DNA of 64,000 nucleotides from Paraliobacillus salinarum. GTDB taxonomy: Bacteria > Bacillota > Bacilli > Bacillales > Amphibacillaceae. This document shows positions 16,092 through 23,536 of this stretch, piece by piece. A program made the translations under genes and the position numbers. Under the pieces are notes generated by a model. It ran no database searches and had not been told where the DNA came from. It saw only the letters and a list, made by a program, of their open reading frames with translations. Where the stretch lies: assembly GCF_014083865.1 (NCBI RefSeq), contig NZ_JACEFA010000002.1:186001-250000 (forward strand). Reading direction: 5' to 3'. Position 1 is the first letter of the stretch. Each line of letters opens with the position of its first letter.

Positions 16092-18062
16092 ATGCTAACC
16101 ATGCCAACGCTCACGAAGCAGACAGAAGATCATTTACTAGAGGCGCTAGATCAAATTGTTGATTCTAGTAACCAGGATTTAATTCAAGAGAATGCGAATG
16201 TTGACGGACAATCTCCGATGGGACAAATGTCGAAATTTGCATCAGAAGCAGCAAAACATTATGCAAAGAAAGTGATGCTAAGCCCGGATATTACACAAGC
16301 GATGGACGAGAATTTTATTCATCCGCATGATCTTGATTTCATGCCGACAGGTACGACAACGTGCTGTCAGATTCCATTAGGAGAAATTTTAAAAGGTGGT
16401 TTTAATACTGGCCACGGCTTTATGCGTGAGCCAAATGATATCTTGAGCGCAATGGCACTTGCTTCGATTATTTTTCAATCAAATCAAAACATGCAACATG
16501 GTGGACAAAGTTATCCGATGTTCGATAAGGATCTAGCACCATATGTACATAAAACGTTCAAAAAACATAAAAAGCGCATTGTAAAATACGCAACAAACCT
16601 GACTGAGGAAGCACTCCTTGAAGCTGCTTGGAACGAAACAGATCGTGACGTCTATCAAGCATGTGAAGCTTTTGTTCACAATTGTAACTCAATGCACTCG
16701 CGCGGTGGTGGACAAGTTCCATTCGTATCGGTCAATTATGGAACAGATACTTCAGACGAAGGTCGCTTATTTGTGAAAAATCTATTACGTGCAACAAAAG
16801 CAGGTCTTGGTAATGGCGAAACACCTATTTTTCCAATTCAAATTTTCAAAATGAAAAAAGGCGTAAACTTTGAAGCAGGCGAGCCAAACTATGATCTCTA
16901 TCAATTAGCACTAGAAACGACTGCCGAGCGTTTATTCCCGAATTTCAGTTTCATCGATTCTACTTTTAACGGGCAATATTATGATGGCACACCAGAATCC
17001 GAGGTTGCGTATATGGGTTGCCGCACGCGTGTGATGGGCAATCGTCATGGCGAGGAAAACGGAATTAAACGCGGTAATCTATCATTTACATCGATTAACT
17101 TAGTAAAAATAGCATTGACGTCTTATGATACGGATAGTTTTTTTGAAAAATTAGATCATTATATTGATCTTGTTATTAAACAATTGTTGGAGCGTTATGC
17201 TTTTCAAATTAAGAAAAAAGCCCAGCACTTCTCGTTCTTATACAGCCAAGGTGTTTGGAAAGACAGTGAAAAATTAGCTGCGGAAGATGAACTGGAAGAG
17301 GTATTGAAGCACGGTACATTGAGTATCGGCTTTATCGGATTGGCCGAAGCGTTAAAAGCATTAGTTGGTGAGCATCACGGAGAATCTGAAGCCGCATTTG
17401 ACTTGGGTTATCAAATCGTTTCTCATATGCGGGACCGTGCGGACCAAGCTGCAGATCAATATGATTTGAATTTTTCTCTAATTGCAACACCAGCAGAAGG
17501 TCTATCAGGAAAATTTACCCGCAGCGATCAAAAGGAATTCGGTATTATTTCTGGTGTAACGGAGCGTGATTATTATACGAATTCGTTCCATGTTCCGGTT
17601 TATTATACTATTCGTGCGATTGATAAAATCCGCAAAGAAGGTGCTTTCCATAAATTGTGTAACGGCGGGCACATTTCATATGTTGAATGTGATGGCGATG
17701 TTTCAAAAAATACAAAAGCACTTGATACGTTAGTGAAAGCGATGGCTATGAGTGATTTCGGCTATGGGTCGATTAACCATCCAGTCGATCGTTGTAAAAC
17801 TTGTGGTTATACTGGAATAATTGATGAATCTTGTCCAAAATGTGAAAATGATGATCAGGAAAAGGTTGAACGTATTCGCCGTATTACCGGTTATCTTGTT
17901 GGAGATATGAAGAAATGGAATTCCGCTAAGCGCGCGGAAGAAAGTCAACGTGTGAAGCACCAAACGAGTCGTGCTGGTGTTAGCGGTGGCGGTGATGCTG
18001 ATGCTTGTGCTGAGGCTGTCGCTAGGACTGATGCTGTGATGAAAAGTGATGAGCATTCATGA
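16092..18062 (+). CDS. nrdD: Anaerobic (class III) ribonucleoside-triphosphate reductase
   Basis: Oxygen-sensitive glycyl-radical enzyme that makes deoxyribonucleotides during anaerobic growth. The glycyl-radical segment RRITGYLVG is near residue 600, and a zinc site CKTCGY...CPKC lies just before it. The substrate-site cysteine region is around PTGTTTCC. I see no N-terminal ATP-cone: the catalytic domain begins almost at once. The ATG at 16092 has TAGGAG 8 bases upstream and is favoured over GTG 16083. The C-terminus continues about 35 residues beyond VKHQ as an Ala/Asp-rich tail. nrdG overlaps by 4 bp, and an FNR-type box is upstream. Confidence 0.95.
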   Translation: MLTMPTLTKQTEDHLLEALDQIVDSSNQDLIQENANVDGQSPMGQMSKFASEAAKHYAKKVMLSPDITQAMDENFIHPHDLDFMPTGTTTCCQIPLGEILKGGFNTGHGFMREPNDILSAMALASIIFQSNQNMQHGGQSYPMFDKDLAPYVHKTFKKHKKRIVKYATNLTEEALLEAAWNETDRDVYQACEAFVHNCNSMHSRGGGQVPFVSVNYGTDTSDEGRLFVKNLLRATKAGLGNGETPIFPIQIFKMKKGVNFEAGEPNYDLYQLALETTAERLFPNFSFIDSTFNGQYYDGTPESEVAYMGCRTRVMGNRHGEENGIKRGNLSFTSINLVKIALTSYDTDSFFEKLDHYIDLVIKQLLERYAFQIKKKAQHFSFLYSQGVWKDSEKLAAEDELEEVLKHGTLSIGFIGLAEALKALVGEHHGESEAAFDLGYQIVSHMRDRADQAADQYDLNFSLIATPAEGLSGKFTRSDQKEFGIISGVTERDYYTNSFHVPVYYTIRAIDKIRKEGAFHKLCNGGHISYVECDGDVSKNTKALDTLVKAMAMSDFGYGSINHPVDRCKTCGYTGIIDESCPKCENDDQEKVERIRRITGYLVGDMKKWNSAKRAEESQRVKHQTSRAGVSGGGDADACAEAVARTDAVMKSDEHS

Positions 18063-18505
18063 GAGTAATGAACATTTTACATGATTCTGTTGTAGATGGT
18101 GAGGGGTTGCGTACAGTGATTTTCTTTGCTGGCTGCCCTCACTTCTGCAAAGGATGCCACAACCCAGCAAGCTGGAATATACGTAACGGAACAGAAATGA
18201 CGATTGATGAAGTCGTTGAGGAAGCGGGAAACAACCCGCTAACCGATATTACCTTATCTGGAGGAGAGCCATTTTTTCAAGCAGAAGAAGTCGTTGAAGT
18301 GGCGAAACGATTGAAATCGATGGGTAAACACATCTGGGCCTACAGCGGATTTACATTAGAACAACTACAGCAATCAGACAATCCTTACCAAAGGGAATTG
18401 CTATGCTATTGTGACGTTCTTGTCGACGGACCATTCGTACTAGCAGAAAAAGATCTATCACTTAAATTCAGAGGAAGCCGCAACCAACGCATCCTCCATC
18501 TATAA
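18059..18505 (+). CDS. nrdG: Anaerobic ribonucleotide reductase activating protein (radical SAM)
   Basis: A 148-residue radical-SAM enzyme that installs the glycyl radical on NrdD. The 4Fe-4S binding motif is CPHFCKGC (Cx3Cx2C), near residue 26, and the SAM-binding glycine stretch is TLSGGEPFFQ. Length is normal for NrdG (about 150-180). Its ATG overlaps the nrdD stop (ATGA), so the two are coupled and share the FNR-type promoter. A palindromic repeat begins immediately after the stop. Confidence 0.95.
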   Translation: MRVMNILHDSVVDGEGLRTVIFFAGCPHFCKGCHNPASWNIRNGTEMTIDEVVEEAGNNPLTDITLSGGEPFFQAEEVVEVAKRLKSMGKHIWAYSGFTLEQLQQSDNPYQRELLCYCDVLVDGPFVLAEKDLSLKFRGSRNQRILHL

Positions 18506-18579
18506 TGGGACATTGGGGTCAGACCCAAATGTCCCATTTTGTTTGTTCTGGGACGCTGGGGTCTGACCCCAATGTCCCA
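18504..18579. repeat. Palindromic repeat, locus 6 (inverted pair)
   Basis: Unit a is 18504-18538 and starts within the nrdG stop codon; unit b is 18549-18579, opposite orientation. Confidence 0.95.
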
Positions 18580-18663
18580 CCACTTCCCCATCGTTACGCT
18601 CGTCTGAAGTTTCTCGTTTGATTGTCTGGGGTATATTAGGGATAGAAAGAGGTGATTTATCAC

Positions 18664-19617
18664 ATGATACATATTCTGGCGGTAAACAAGCAGCAACAAC
18701 TTATTAAAGTAGATTCCATCGAGGATTTGTCTAGTATAGATTTCGAATGGTATTGGATTGACTTTGACCAGCCGACAGCTGATGAGGTTATTCATCTTGA
18801 AAAAACACTGCACTTCCATCCTTTAGCCATTGAGGATTGTTTACAAACCTTGCAACGCGCCAAACTCGATTATTACGACGATTTCAGTTTTTTTATTATG
18901 CATGCGATCGAACCGGCTACTTTAAGTCAGCTCGAACACGATTTTTTTCTAAGCGAAAAAGCGATTGTTACATTCCACAACCAAGCGTCTATTCAAATTA
19001 ATCAAGTATGGCAACGTGTAGCACAATTACGCGAAGAGCAATTGGGTAAATGGGATTCTTATCGTGTATTCTATGAAATCTTAGACAAAATTGTTGATCA
19101 CTATTTTCCAATTGTCTATTCGATTGAGGATGAATTAAACGAGGTTGAGGATAATCCGAATGACGAAACGATGCCTGTTTTGTTAGATAATCTATTTGAC
19201 ATTAGACACCAGTTATTGCAACTTCGACATACGATCAATCCTGTTCGTGATTTATTTTATCGTATGCTGAATTCGAGTCATCTTCAAGGCATCAAGGATC
19301 GTCGAGCGTATTTTACTGATATCTATGATCACTTATTAAAACTATCTGAAATGGTTGCTTCTAATCGCGAAATTGCTAATGATATTCGTGATAATTATTT
19401 ATCATTAAACTCACATCAAACAAATGAGGTCATGAAAGTACTGACGATTATTACATCTATCTTTGCTCCACTCACTTTAATTGCAGGCATCTATGGAATG
19501 AACTTCACTTATATGCCAGAGCTTCAAACAGATGCAGGGTACTTTGTTACATTAGCTGTGATGGTCGCAATCGCAATTACCATGTTCTCTTGGTTCAAAC
19601 GCAAAGGCTGGTTTTAA
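18664..19617 (+). CDS. CorA-family divalent cation transporter
   Basis: A 317-residue pentameric magnesium/cobalt channel. The large cytoplasmic N-terminal domain is followed by two helices at the C-terminus; the loop between them carries the family signature YGMNF, and the tail ends in the usual basic FKRKGWF. The ATG at 18664 is preceded by AAAGAGGTGA 8-9 bases upstream; the GTG at 18652 lies inside that ribosome site. Single-gene unit, stop followed at once by a palindromic repeat. Ion preference cannot be decided by sequence. Confidence 0.93.
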   Translation: MIHILAVNKQQQLIKVDSIEDLSSIDFEWYWIDFDQPTADEVIHLEKTLHFHPLAIEDCLQTLQRAKLDYYDDFSFFIMHAIEPATLSQLEHDFFLSEKAIVTFHNQASIQINQVWQRVAQLREEQLGKWDSYRVFYEILDKIVDHYFPIVYSIEDELNEVEDNPNDETMPVLLDNLFDIRHQLLQLRHTINPVRDLFYRMLNSSHLQGIKDRRAYFTDIYDHLLKLSEMVASNREIANDIRDNYLSLNSHQTNEVMKVLTIITSIFAPLTLIAGIYGMNFTYMPELQTDAGYFVTLAVMVAIAITMFSWFKRKGWF

Positions 19618-19680
19618 TGGAACATTGGGGTCAGACCCGTGCGCCCCATTGGGACAAATGGGTCAGACCCCAATGTCCCA
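19618..19680. repeat. Palindromic repeat, locus 7 (two units)
   Basis: Unit a 19618-19649 begins on the base after the CorA stop and is decayed (GGAACATT, GCGCCCC). Unit b 19650-19680 is intact. Both cores read TCAGA on the plus strand although the arms of b are in reverse order. Confidence 0.93.
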
Positions 19681-19707
19681 CCACCGCCACTGCAACAGTC
19701 GATTTCT

Positions 19708-19735
19708 TTGCAAATTTTCTTTTTTGGGGTATAAT
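19708..19735 (+). promoter_or_regulatory. Sigma-A promoter of the MFS gene
   Basis: TTGCAA at 19708 and TATAAT at 19730 with a 16-bp spacer, about 40 bp before the ATG. Confidence 0.75.
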
Positions 19736-19773
19736 ATATTTCGAGTTACGAAGGAAAGAAGGAAGGAATATAT

Positions 19774-20970
19774 ATGCCTAACACGCAGCAAGCAAAAGCA
19801 ACAATAACAAAAGAAAAAATTTGGACGAAAGATTTTGCCCTTATTTGTGCGGCAAACTTTTTTATTTTCTTAGGGTTTCAAATGACATTACCCACTATCC
19901 CATTATTTGTTCAACACCTCGGTGGTAGTGATCAATTAATCGGTATTATAACTGGTATTTTTACATTTTCTGCACTATTATTCCGCCCATACGCAGGACA
20001 TGCATTAGAGTCAAAAGGTCGACAATTTGTCTACATGATCGGTTTAGGAATTTTCGTCTTGTCTGTCGGTTCTTATTCATTTATCGCAAGCATCGGGTTT
20101 CTAATCGCAATGCGTATGTTACAAGGAGTTGGTTGGGGATTCTCCACAACGGCGACTGGTACGATTGCGACAGACTTAATTCCACCAAGTCGCCGCGGGG
20201 AAGGAATGGGCTATTTTGGTCTTTCAGGTAACCTTGCACTTGCCTTTGGACCCGCACTTGGCCTGACTCTAGTTGGCACGATAACATTTTCTCAATTATT
20301 TATGATATGTGCCGCGCTTGGATTAGTTGCATTTTTGTTATCCTCACAGATTCAATACAAAAAAGTCGAACAATCCGAGCATAAAGCGACAACAGTTAAG
20401 TTCGATATTTTCGAAAAAAGTGCAATTACACCAGCTACATTACTATTTTTTATTACCGTAACGTTTGGTGGTATTGCATCTTTCCTCCCTTTATACACAG
20501 CACAAAAAGGGATGGATGGCATTGAGATTTATTTCTTAGTTTATGCGTTATTCTTAATGTTTTCTCGAACATTCGCAGGCAGATTATATGATCAAAAAGG
20601 ACATATCGCGGTGTTTTTACCCGGAGCATTACTCATTTTCTCTGCAATGCTTTTACTTGTATGGCTTCCTAGCACCACTATTTTATATACTGCCGCTGCG
20701 CTATACGGCCTCGGATTCGGTAGTGTGCAACCAGCGCTTCAAGCGTGGGCGGTCGATCAAGCTGCATCCAATCGAAAAGGAATGGCAAACGCGACTTTCT
20801 TTGCCTTTTTTGATATGGGGGTTGGAATCGGTGCGATGACATTCGGAGTAATTGCGTCAAGCTTCGGTTACAGCTATATCTATTTAACAGCAGCGTGCTC
20901 CGTACTTGTTGCGATGCTGCTATATGTCATGTTACTTTTCAAAGGAAAAAAACAAGGACAAGCAGTTTGA
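19774..20970 (+). CDS. Major facilitator superfamily transporter
   Basis: A 398-residue, 12-helix inner-membrane transporter. The loop 2-3 signature appears as RPYAGHALESKGRQ (variant of G-x-x-x-D-R-x-G-R-R), and a second copy is RTFAGRLYDQKGH between helices 8 and 9. The pattern and length are those of YfmO/drug:H+ antiporter-1-like carriers. It is a one-gene unit with its own promoter and a strong terminator. Substrate unknown; multidrug efflux is a generic guess. Confidence 0.88.
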   Translation: MPNTQQAKATITKEKIWTKDFALICAANFFIFLGFQMTLPTIPLFVQHLGGSDQLIGIITGIFTFSALLFRPYAGHALESKGRQFVYMIGLGIFVLSVGSYSFIASIGFLIAMRMLQGVGWGFSTTATGTIATDLIPPSRRGEGMGYFGLSGNLALAFGPALGLTLVGTITFSQLFMICAALGLVAFLLSSQIQYKKVEQSEHKATTVKFDIFEKSAITPATLLFFITVTFGGIASFLPLYTAQKGMDGIEIYFLVYALFLMFSRTFAGRLYDQKGHIAVFLPGALLIFSAMLLLVWLPSTTILYTAAALYGLGFGSVQPALQAWAVDQAASNRKGMANATFFAFFDMGVGIGAMTFGVIASSFGYSYIYLTAACSVLVAMLLYVMLLFKGKKQGQAV

Positions 20971-20974
20971 CAAA

Positions 20975-21029
20975 AAAGCACCCTATAAGGAGAAGACAAT
21001 TTTATACGTCTACCTTATAGGGTGCTTTT
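20975..21029 (+). terminator. Terminator of the MFS gene
   Basis: AAAAGCACCCTATAAGG pairs with CCTTATAGGGTGCTTTT, a 17-bp stem directly after the stop. No palindromic repeat is in this gap. Confidence 0.9.
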
Positions 21030-21065
21030 GTTATGTCTTGATTTTTATTTAAACGTTGCTTTCAT

Positions 21066-21341
21066 TCATTTTATTAATTTTTTTGTGTAAAAATAGCGTG
21101 TTCCATTTAATACAACATGTGGGATGTCGGGATATCTCTCAAGGAATGCTGGAATATCAATCTGGTTGATACAAATATAATGATGCAATTCTGCTTCTTT
21201 AATAAAAACTAACTGTTCTCTTTTGATAAACGTTTCTAACTCAGCTTGTTTGTTTACTGTTTGAAACTGTTTCAATCCTCCACCTATAAAAAAGCCCATT
21301 ATTGCGATACCCAGCCCAATTGATACAAGAAAAAACTCCAT
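21066..21341 (-). CDS. Small membrane-anchored protein of unknown function
   Basis: A 91-residue protein with one N-terminal helix (about residues 3-22, glycine-rich IMGFFIGGG) followed by a short soluble domain ending GTRYFYTKKLIK. The soluble part contains a possible helix-turn-helix-like stretch (ICINQIDIPAFLERYP), but this is weak. I do not recognise the family. GGGA lies upstream of the ATG. It is the last of three small minus-strand genes. Confidence 0.6.
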   Translation of the reverse strand: MEFFLVSIGLGIAIMGFFIGGGLKQFQTVNKQAELETFIKREQLVFIKEAELHHYICINQIDIPAFLERYPDIPHVVLNGTRYFYTKKLIK

Positions 21342-21382
21342 CGATCCATCCCTTTCTTCTTAATAATTAAACAGAACAATAT

Positions 21383-21562
21383 TTAAAAATGTGAAAAGGT
21401 GCCTGGTCTTACATCAAGATTATCTTGTTTAACTGCTTGAGATAATTCTCGCTTCAAATCATTCATTATATTTTCTAAACTTTCGCCTTGCTCATCTTTT
21501 TGATAAACACTTGTTAAAATCGCTTTCAATTTTTCTCCGTCTAATATTTTTTCATTACTCAT
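21383..21562 (-). CDS. Small hypothetical protein
   Basis: About 59 residues from an ATG at 21562 (MSNEKILDGEKL), 1 base after the stop of the upstream small gene; an in-frame ATG at 21580 would overlap that gene by 17 bp. Charged and helical, no cysteines, no membrane segment. Family not recognised. Confidence 0.45.
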   Translation of the reverse strand: MSNEKILDGEKLKAILTSVYQKDEQGESLENIMNDLKRELSQAVKQDNLDVRPGTFSHF

Positions 21563-21563
21563 A

Positions 21564-21737
21564 TTAATCTGACTCTCCATTAACTAAATTTGTTTGATCA
21601 GCTAATTCCTGTTGTCTCGTATAAACAGCTTTAGAAAGTACTTTTTCTATTTCTTTTAATGCTTCTTCATCCGCATCCTGCAATATATAGCGAATCGTCT
21701 TCTTAATCGTCTTTGGAAACCTATGTAGTTGAAACAA
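21564..21737 (-). CDS. Small hypothetical protein
   Basis: About 57 residues from a TTG at 21737 preceded by GAGGTGG at 6 bases. Charged helical protein (LQDADEEALKEIEKVLSK). It is coupled to the next small gene by near-adjacent stop and start codons. Function unknown; could be a small regulator. Confidence 0.45.
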   Translation of the reverse strand: MFQLHRFPKTIKKTIRYILQDADEEALKEIEKVLSKAVYTRQQELADQTNLVNGESD

Positions 21738-21846
21738 ACGATTCCACCTCAAATAAATAAATTAAAACCTTTTTTATAATATCATATCATCTGAGAAATG
21801 TTAACCTTTTTTATAAATATTGTAAAAAAACAAGGTCAAAAGCACG

Positions 21847-21884
21847 AAAATGGGGCATTGGGGTCAGACCCCAATGCCCCATTT
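21847..21884. repeat. Palindromic repeat, locus 8 (single unit, perfectly paired)
   Basis: AAATGGGGCATTGGGG pairs exactly with CCCCAATGCCCCATTT around TCAGA. The A-T pair seen in the outer arms elsewhere (GGGACA/TGTCCC) is replaced by G-C (GGGGCA/TGCCCC), a compensatory change. This is the last copy in the window. The rest of 21738-22097 is AT-rich promoter sequence. Confidence 0.95.
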
Positions 21885-22097
21885 GTGGGATTGTGATATA
21901 ATGTTTAATTAGGGGAAATATAAAATCATATTCACTTTGGTAAGGATATATATTATAATTGATAGGTTATTATAACTTTCAACAAATATAAAGCTTGTAA
22001 TAATTATAATCAATTTGTAATCAAAATATCATTTTACTTTTTCTTATTGAGTAGTAAAATAATGAAGTGTCTACTTATATAAAGGAGTTTATCTACG

Positions 22098-23141
22098 ATG
22101 AAAAAAGATACACAGGCTTCTCGTATCCGTATGCGAAAAAATAAAAAAAGAAGAAAATATCTATACATTCTACTTCCAATTTTCATACTATTGATAAGTG
22201 CCGGTACATATTTAGGTGTCGTATGGTCCCAAGCACAAGGCATTCTTGCTGATTCATACCAAGATGATGGAAGAGAAAATGGTTCTGACTTGAGAGATAG
22301 CGGTGTTGACCCATCAGTTGATGATGTCTCCATTCTTTTTGTTGGTGTTGATCAAAGTGAAAAAAGAGCTGCTAAAAATCAAAGTAATGAACTTTCTGAT
22401 GCGTTGATTTTAGCTACATTGAATAAAGACGATAAAAGCGTAAAACTATTATCTATTCCGCGTGATTCTTATGTTTATGTTCCAGAGTTAGGATACAAAA
22501 CAAAAATAAATCATGCACATTCCGCTGGTGGTGTAAGAGCTTCAATTGAAACAGTCGAGCAACTTTTTGATATACCAGTTGATTACTACGTTAAACTTAA
22601 CTTCAACGCATTTATTGATGTTGTTGATGAATTAGATGGAATTACCGTTGATGTCCCTTATGAATTGCATGAACAAGACTCAAGAGATAAATCTGATGCT
22701 ATTCACTTACTACCTGGAGAACAATTATTAAATGGTGAAGAAGCACTTGCTTTAGCACGTACTCGTAAACAAGATAACGATATTGAACGAGGTAAACGTC
22801 AGCAAGAGATAATTAAAGCAATGGTCGATAAAGCCGTTTCATTTAATACCTTGCTTAATATACATGACTTGATGAAAGCTGTTGGTGATAATATGTCAAC
22901 AAACATGTCATTTAACGAAATCAAAAGCTTCGTATCTTATGGAACAAAAGGAAATCTAGATATTGAATCATTAAGTTTAAAAGGGAATGACTTGTGGTCT
23001 GATCGCTATTATTACGAACTAAGTGAAGAAGATGTTCAAGAAAAACAACAGATTCTTAAACAACATCTTGGTCTCAGTGATTTTTCAACACAAAAAGAGG
23101 AAGAAAGCGATCTAGATAACTCAACTTCCTTGAATCAATAA
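22098..23141 (+). CDS. LytR-CpsA-Psr family glycopolymer ligase
   Basis: A 347-residue LCP protein that transfers lipid-linked wall teichoic acid or capsule to peptidoglycan on the outer face. A basic cytoplasmic N-terminus, one membrane helix (about 22-44), and an LCP domain starting ILFVGVDQ are seen, with the phosphate-binding arginines in SIPRDSYV and ALARTRKQDNDIERGKRQQ. AAAGGAG precedes the ATG. The acidic linker ends in a disordered tail. It lies at the edge of the teichoic acid region; it may serve the polymer made by the tag genes to its right. Confidence 0.93.
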   Translation: MKKDTQASRIRMRKNKKRRKYLYILLPIFILLISAGTYLGVVWSQAQGILADSYQDDGRENGSDLRDSGVDPSVDDVSILFVGVDQSEKRAAKNQSNELSDALILATLNKDDKSVKLLSIPRDSYVYVPELGYKTKINHAHSAGGVRASIETVEQLFDIPVDYYVKLNFNAFIDVVDELDGITVDVPYELHEQDSRDKSDAIHLLPGEQLLNGEEALALARTRKQDNDIERGKRQQEIIKAMVDKAVSFNTLLNIHDLMKAVGDNMSTNMSFNEIKSFVSYGTKGNLDIESLSLKGNDLWSDRYYYELSEEDVQEKQQILKQHLGLSDFSTQKEEESDLDNSTSLNQ

Positions 23142-23232
23142 TTTTGAATAACTAGAAACCAAATTAAATATAGCTTAATTTATTAAATAGAGCAGTTGCG
23201 CAATAAGAGGATACAACTAAATAATGACCATG

Positions 23233-23277
23233 AAAAGCCGAATCATAATCCATTTTTGGAACATGATTCGGCTTTTT
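23233..23277 (+). terminator. Terminator of the LCP gene
   Basis: AAAAGCCGAATCAT and ATGATTCGGCTTTTT form the stem. The remaining part of the 394-bp gap 23142-23536 contains the promoter and cre-like site of the next gene. Confidence 0.88.
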
Positions 23278-23449
23278 AATTTCATCGAGGTTAATTTAAC
23301 TGCGGAAATGCATGACACTTGCTAAATCCTAAACTCTATCTTTTTTGCTTATTGCATAGCTTACAAATCAAAGCCTATTTAAAAATGTCAAATGTTGTTT
23401 GAATTTAAGTTAAAGAAGGCAGTTATCTGAATATTTCATCTTTACCATT

Positions 23450-23478
23450 TTGAAAATATAGTATTTTAATAGTTCAAT
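23450..23478 (+). promoter_or_regulatory. Possible promoter of the SLH phosphodiesterase gene
   Basis: TTGAAA at 23450 and TTCAAT at 23473 with a 17-bp spacer; the -10 is 4 of 6. Confidence 0.4.
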
Positions 23479-23498
23479 ATTTGTGTTAAAATTCCAAT

Positions 23499-23512
23499 TG
23501 TTAGCGTTTACA
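23499..23512 (+). promoter_or_regulatory. cre-like CcpA operator
   Basis: TGTTAGCGTTTACA matches the consensus TGWNANCGNTNWCA at every defined position. It lies 24 bp upstream of the start codon, downstream of the likely promoter, a place for roadblock repression. Confidence 0.7.
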
Positions 23513-23536
23513 AAATTATAATAGGAGGTATTTATA

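Noticed and set aside
18406-18819. 137-residue minus-strand open frame spanning nrdG end, repeats and CorA start
   Set aside because: It exists because palindromic repeats lack stops; overlaps two strong genes and has no ribosome site.
11600-21900. CRISPR array
   Set aside because: The repeats are spread kilobases apart between genes, not regularly spaced, and no cas genes are present.
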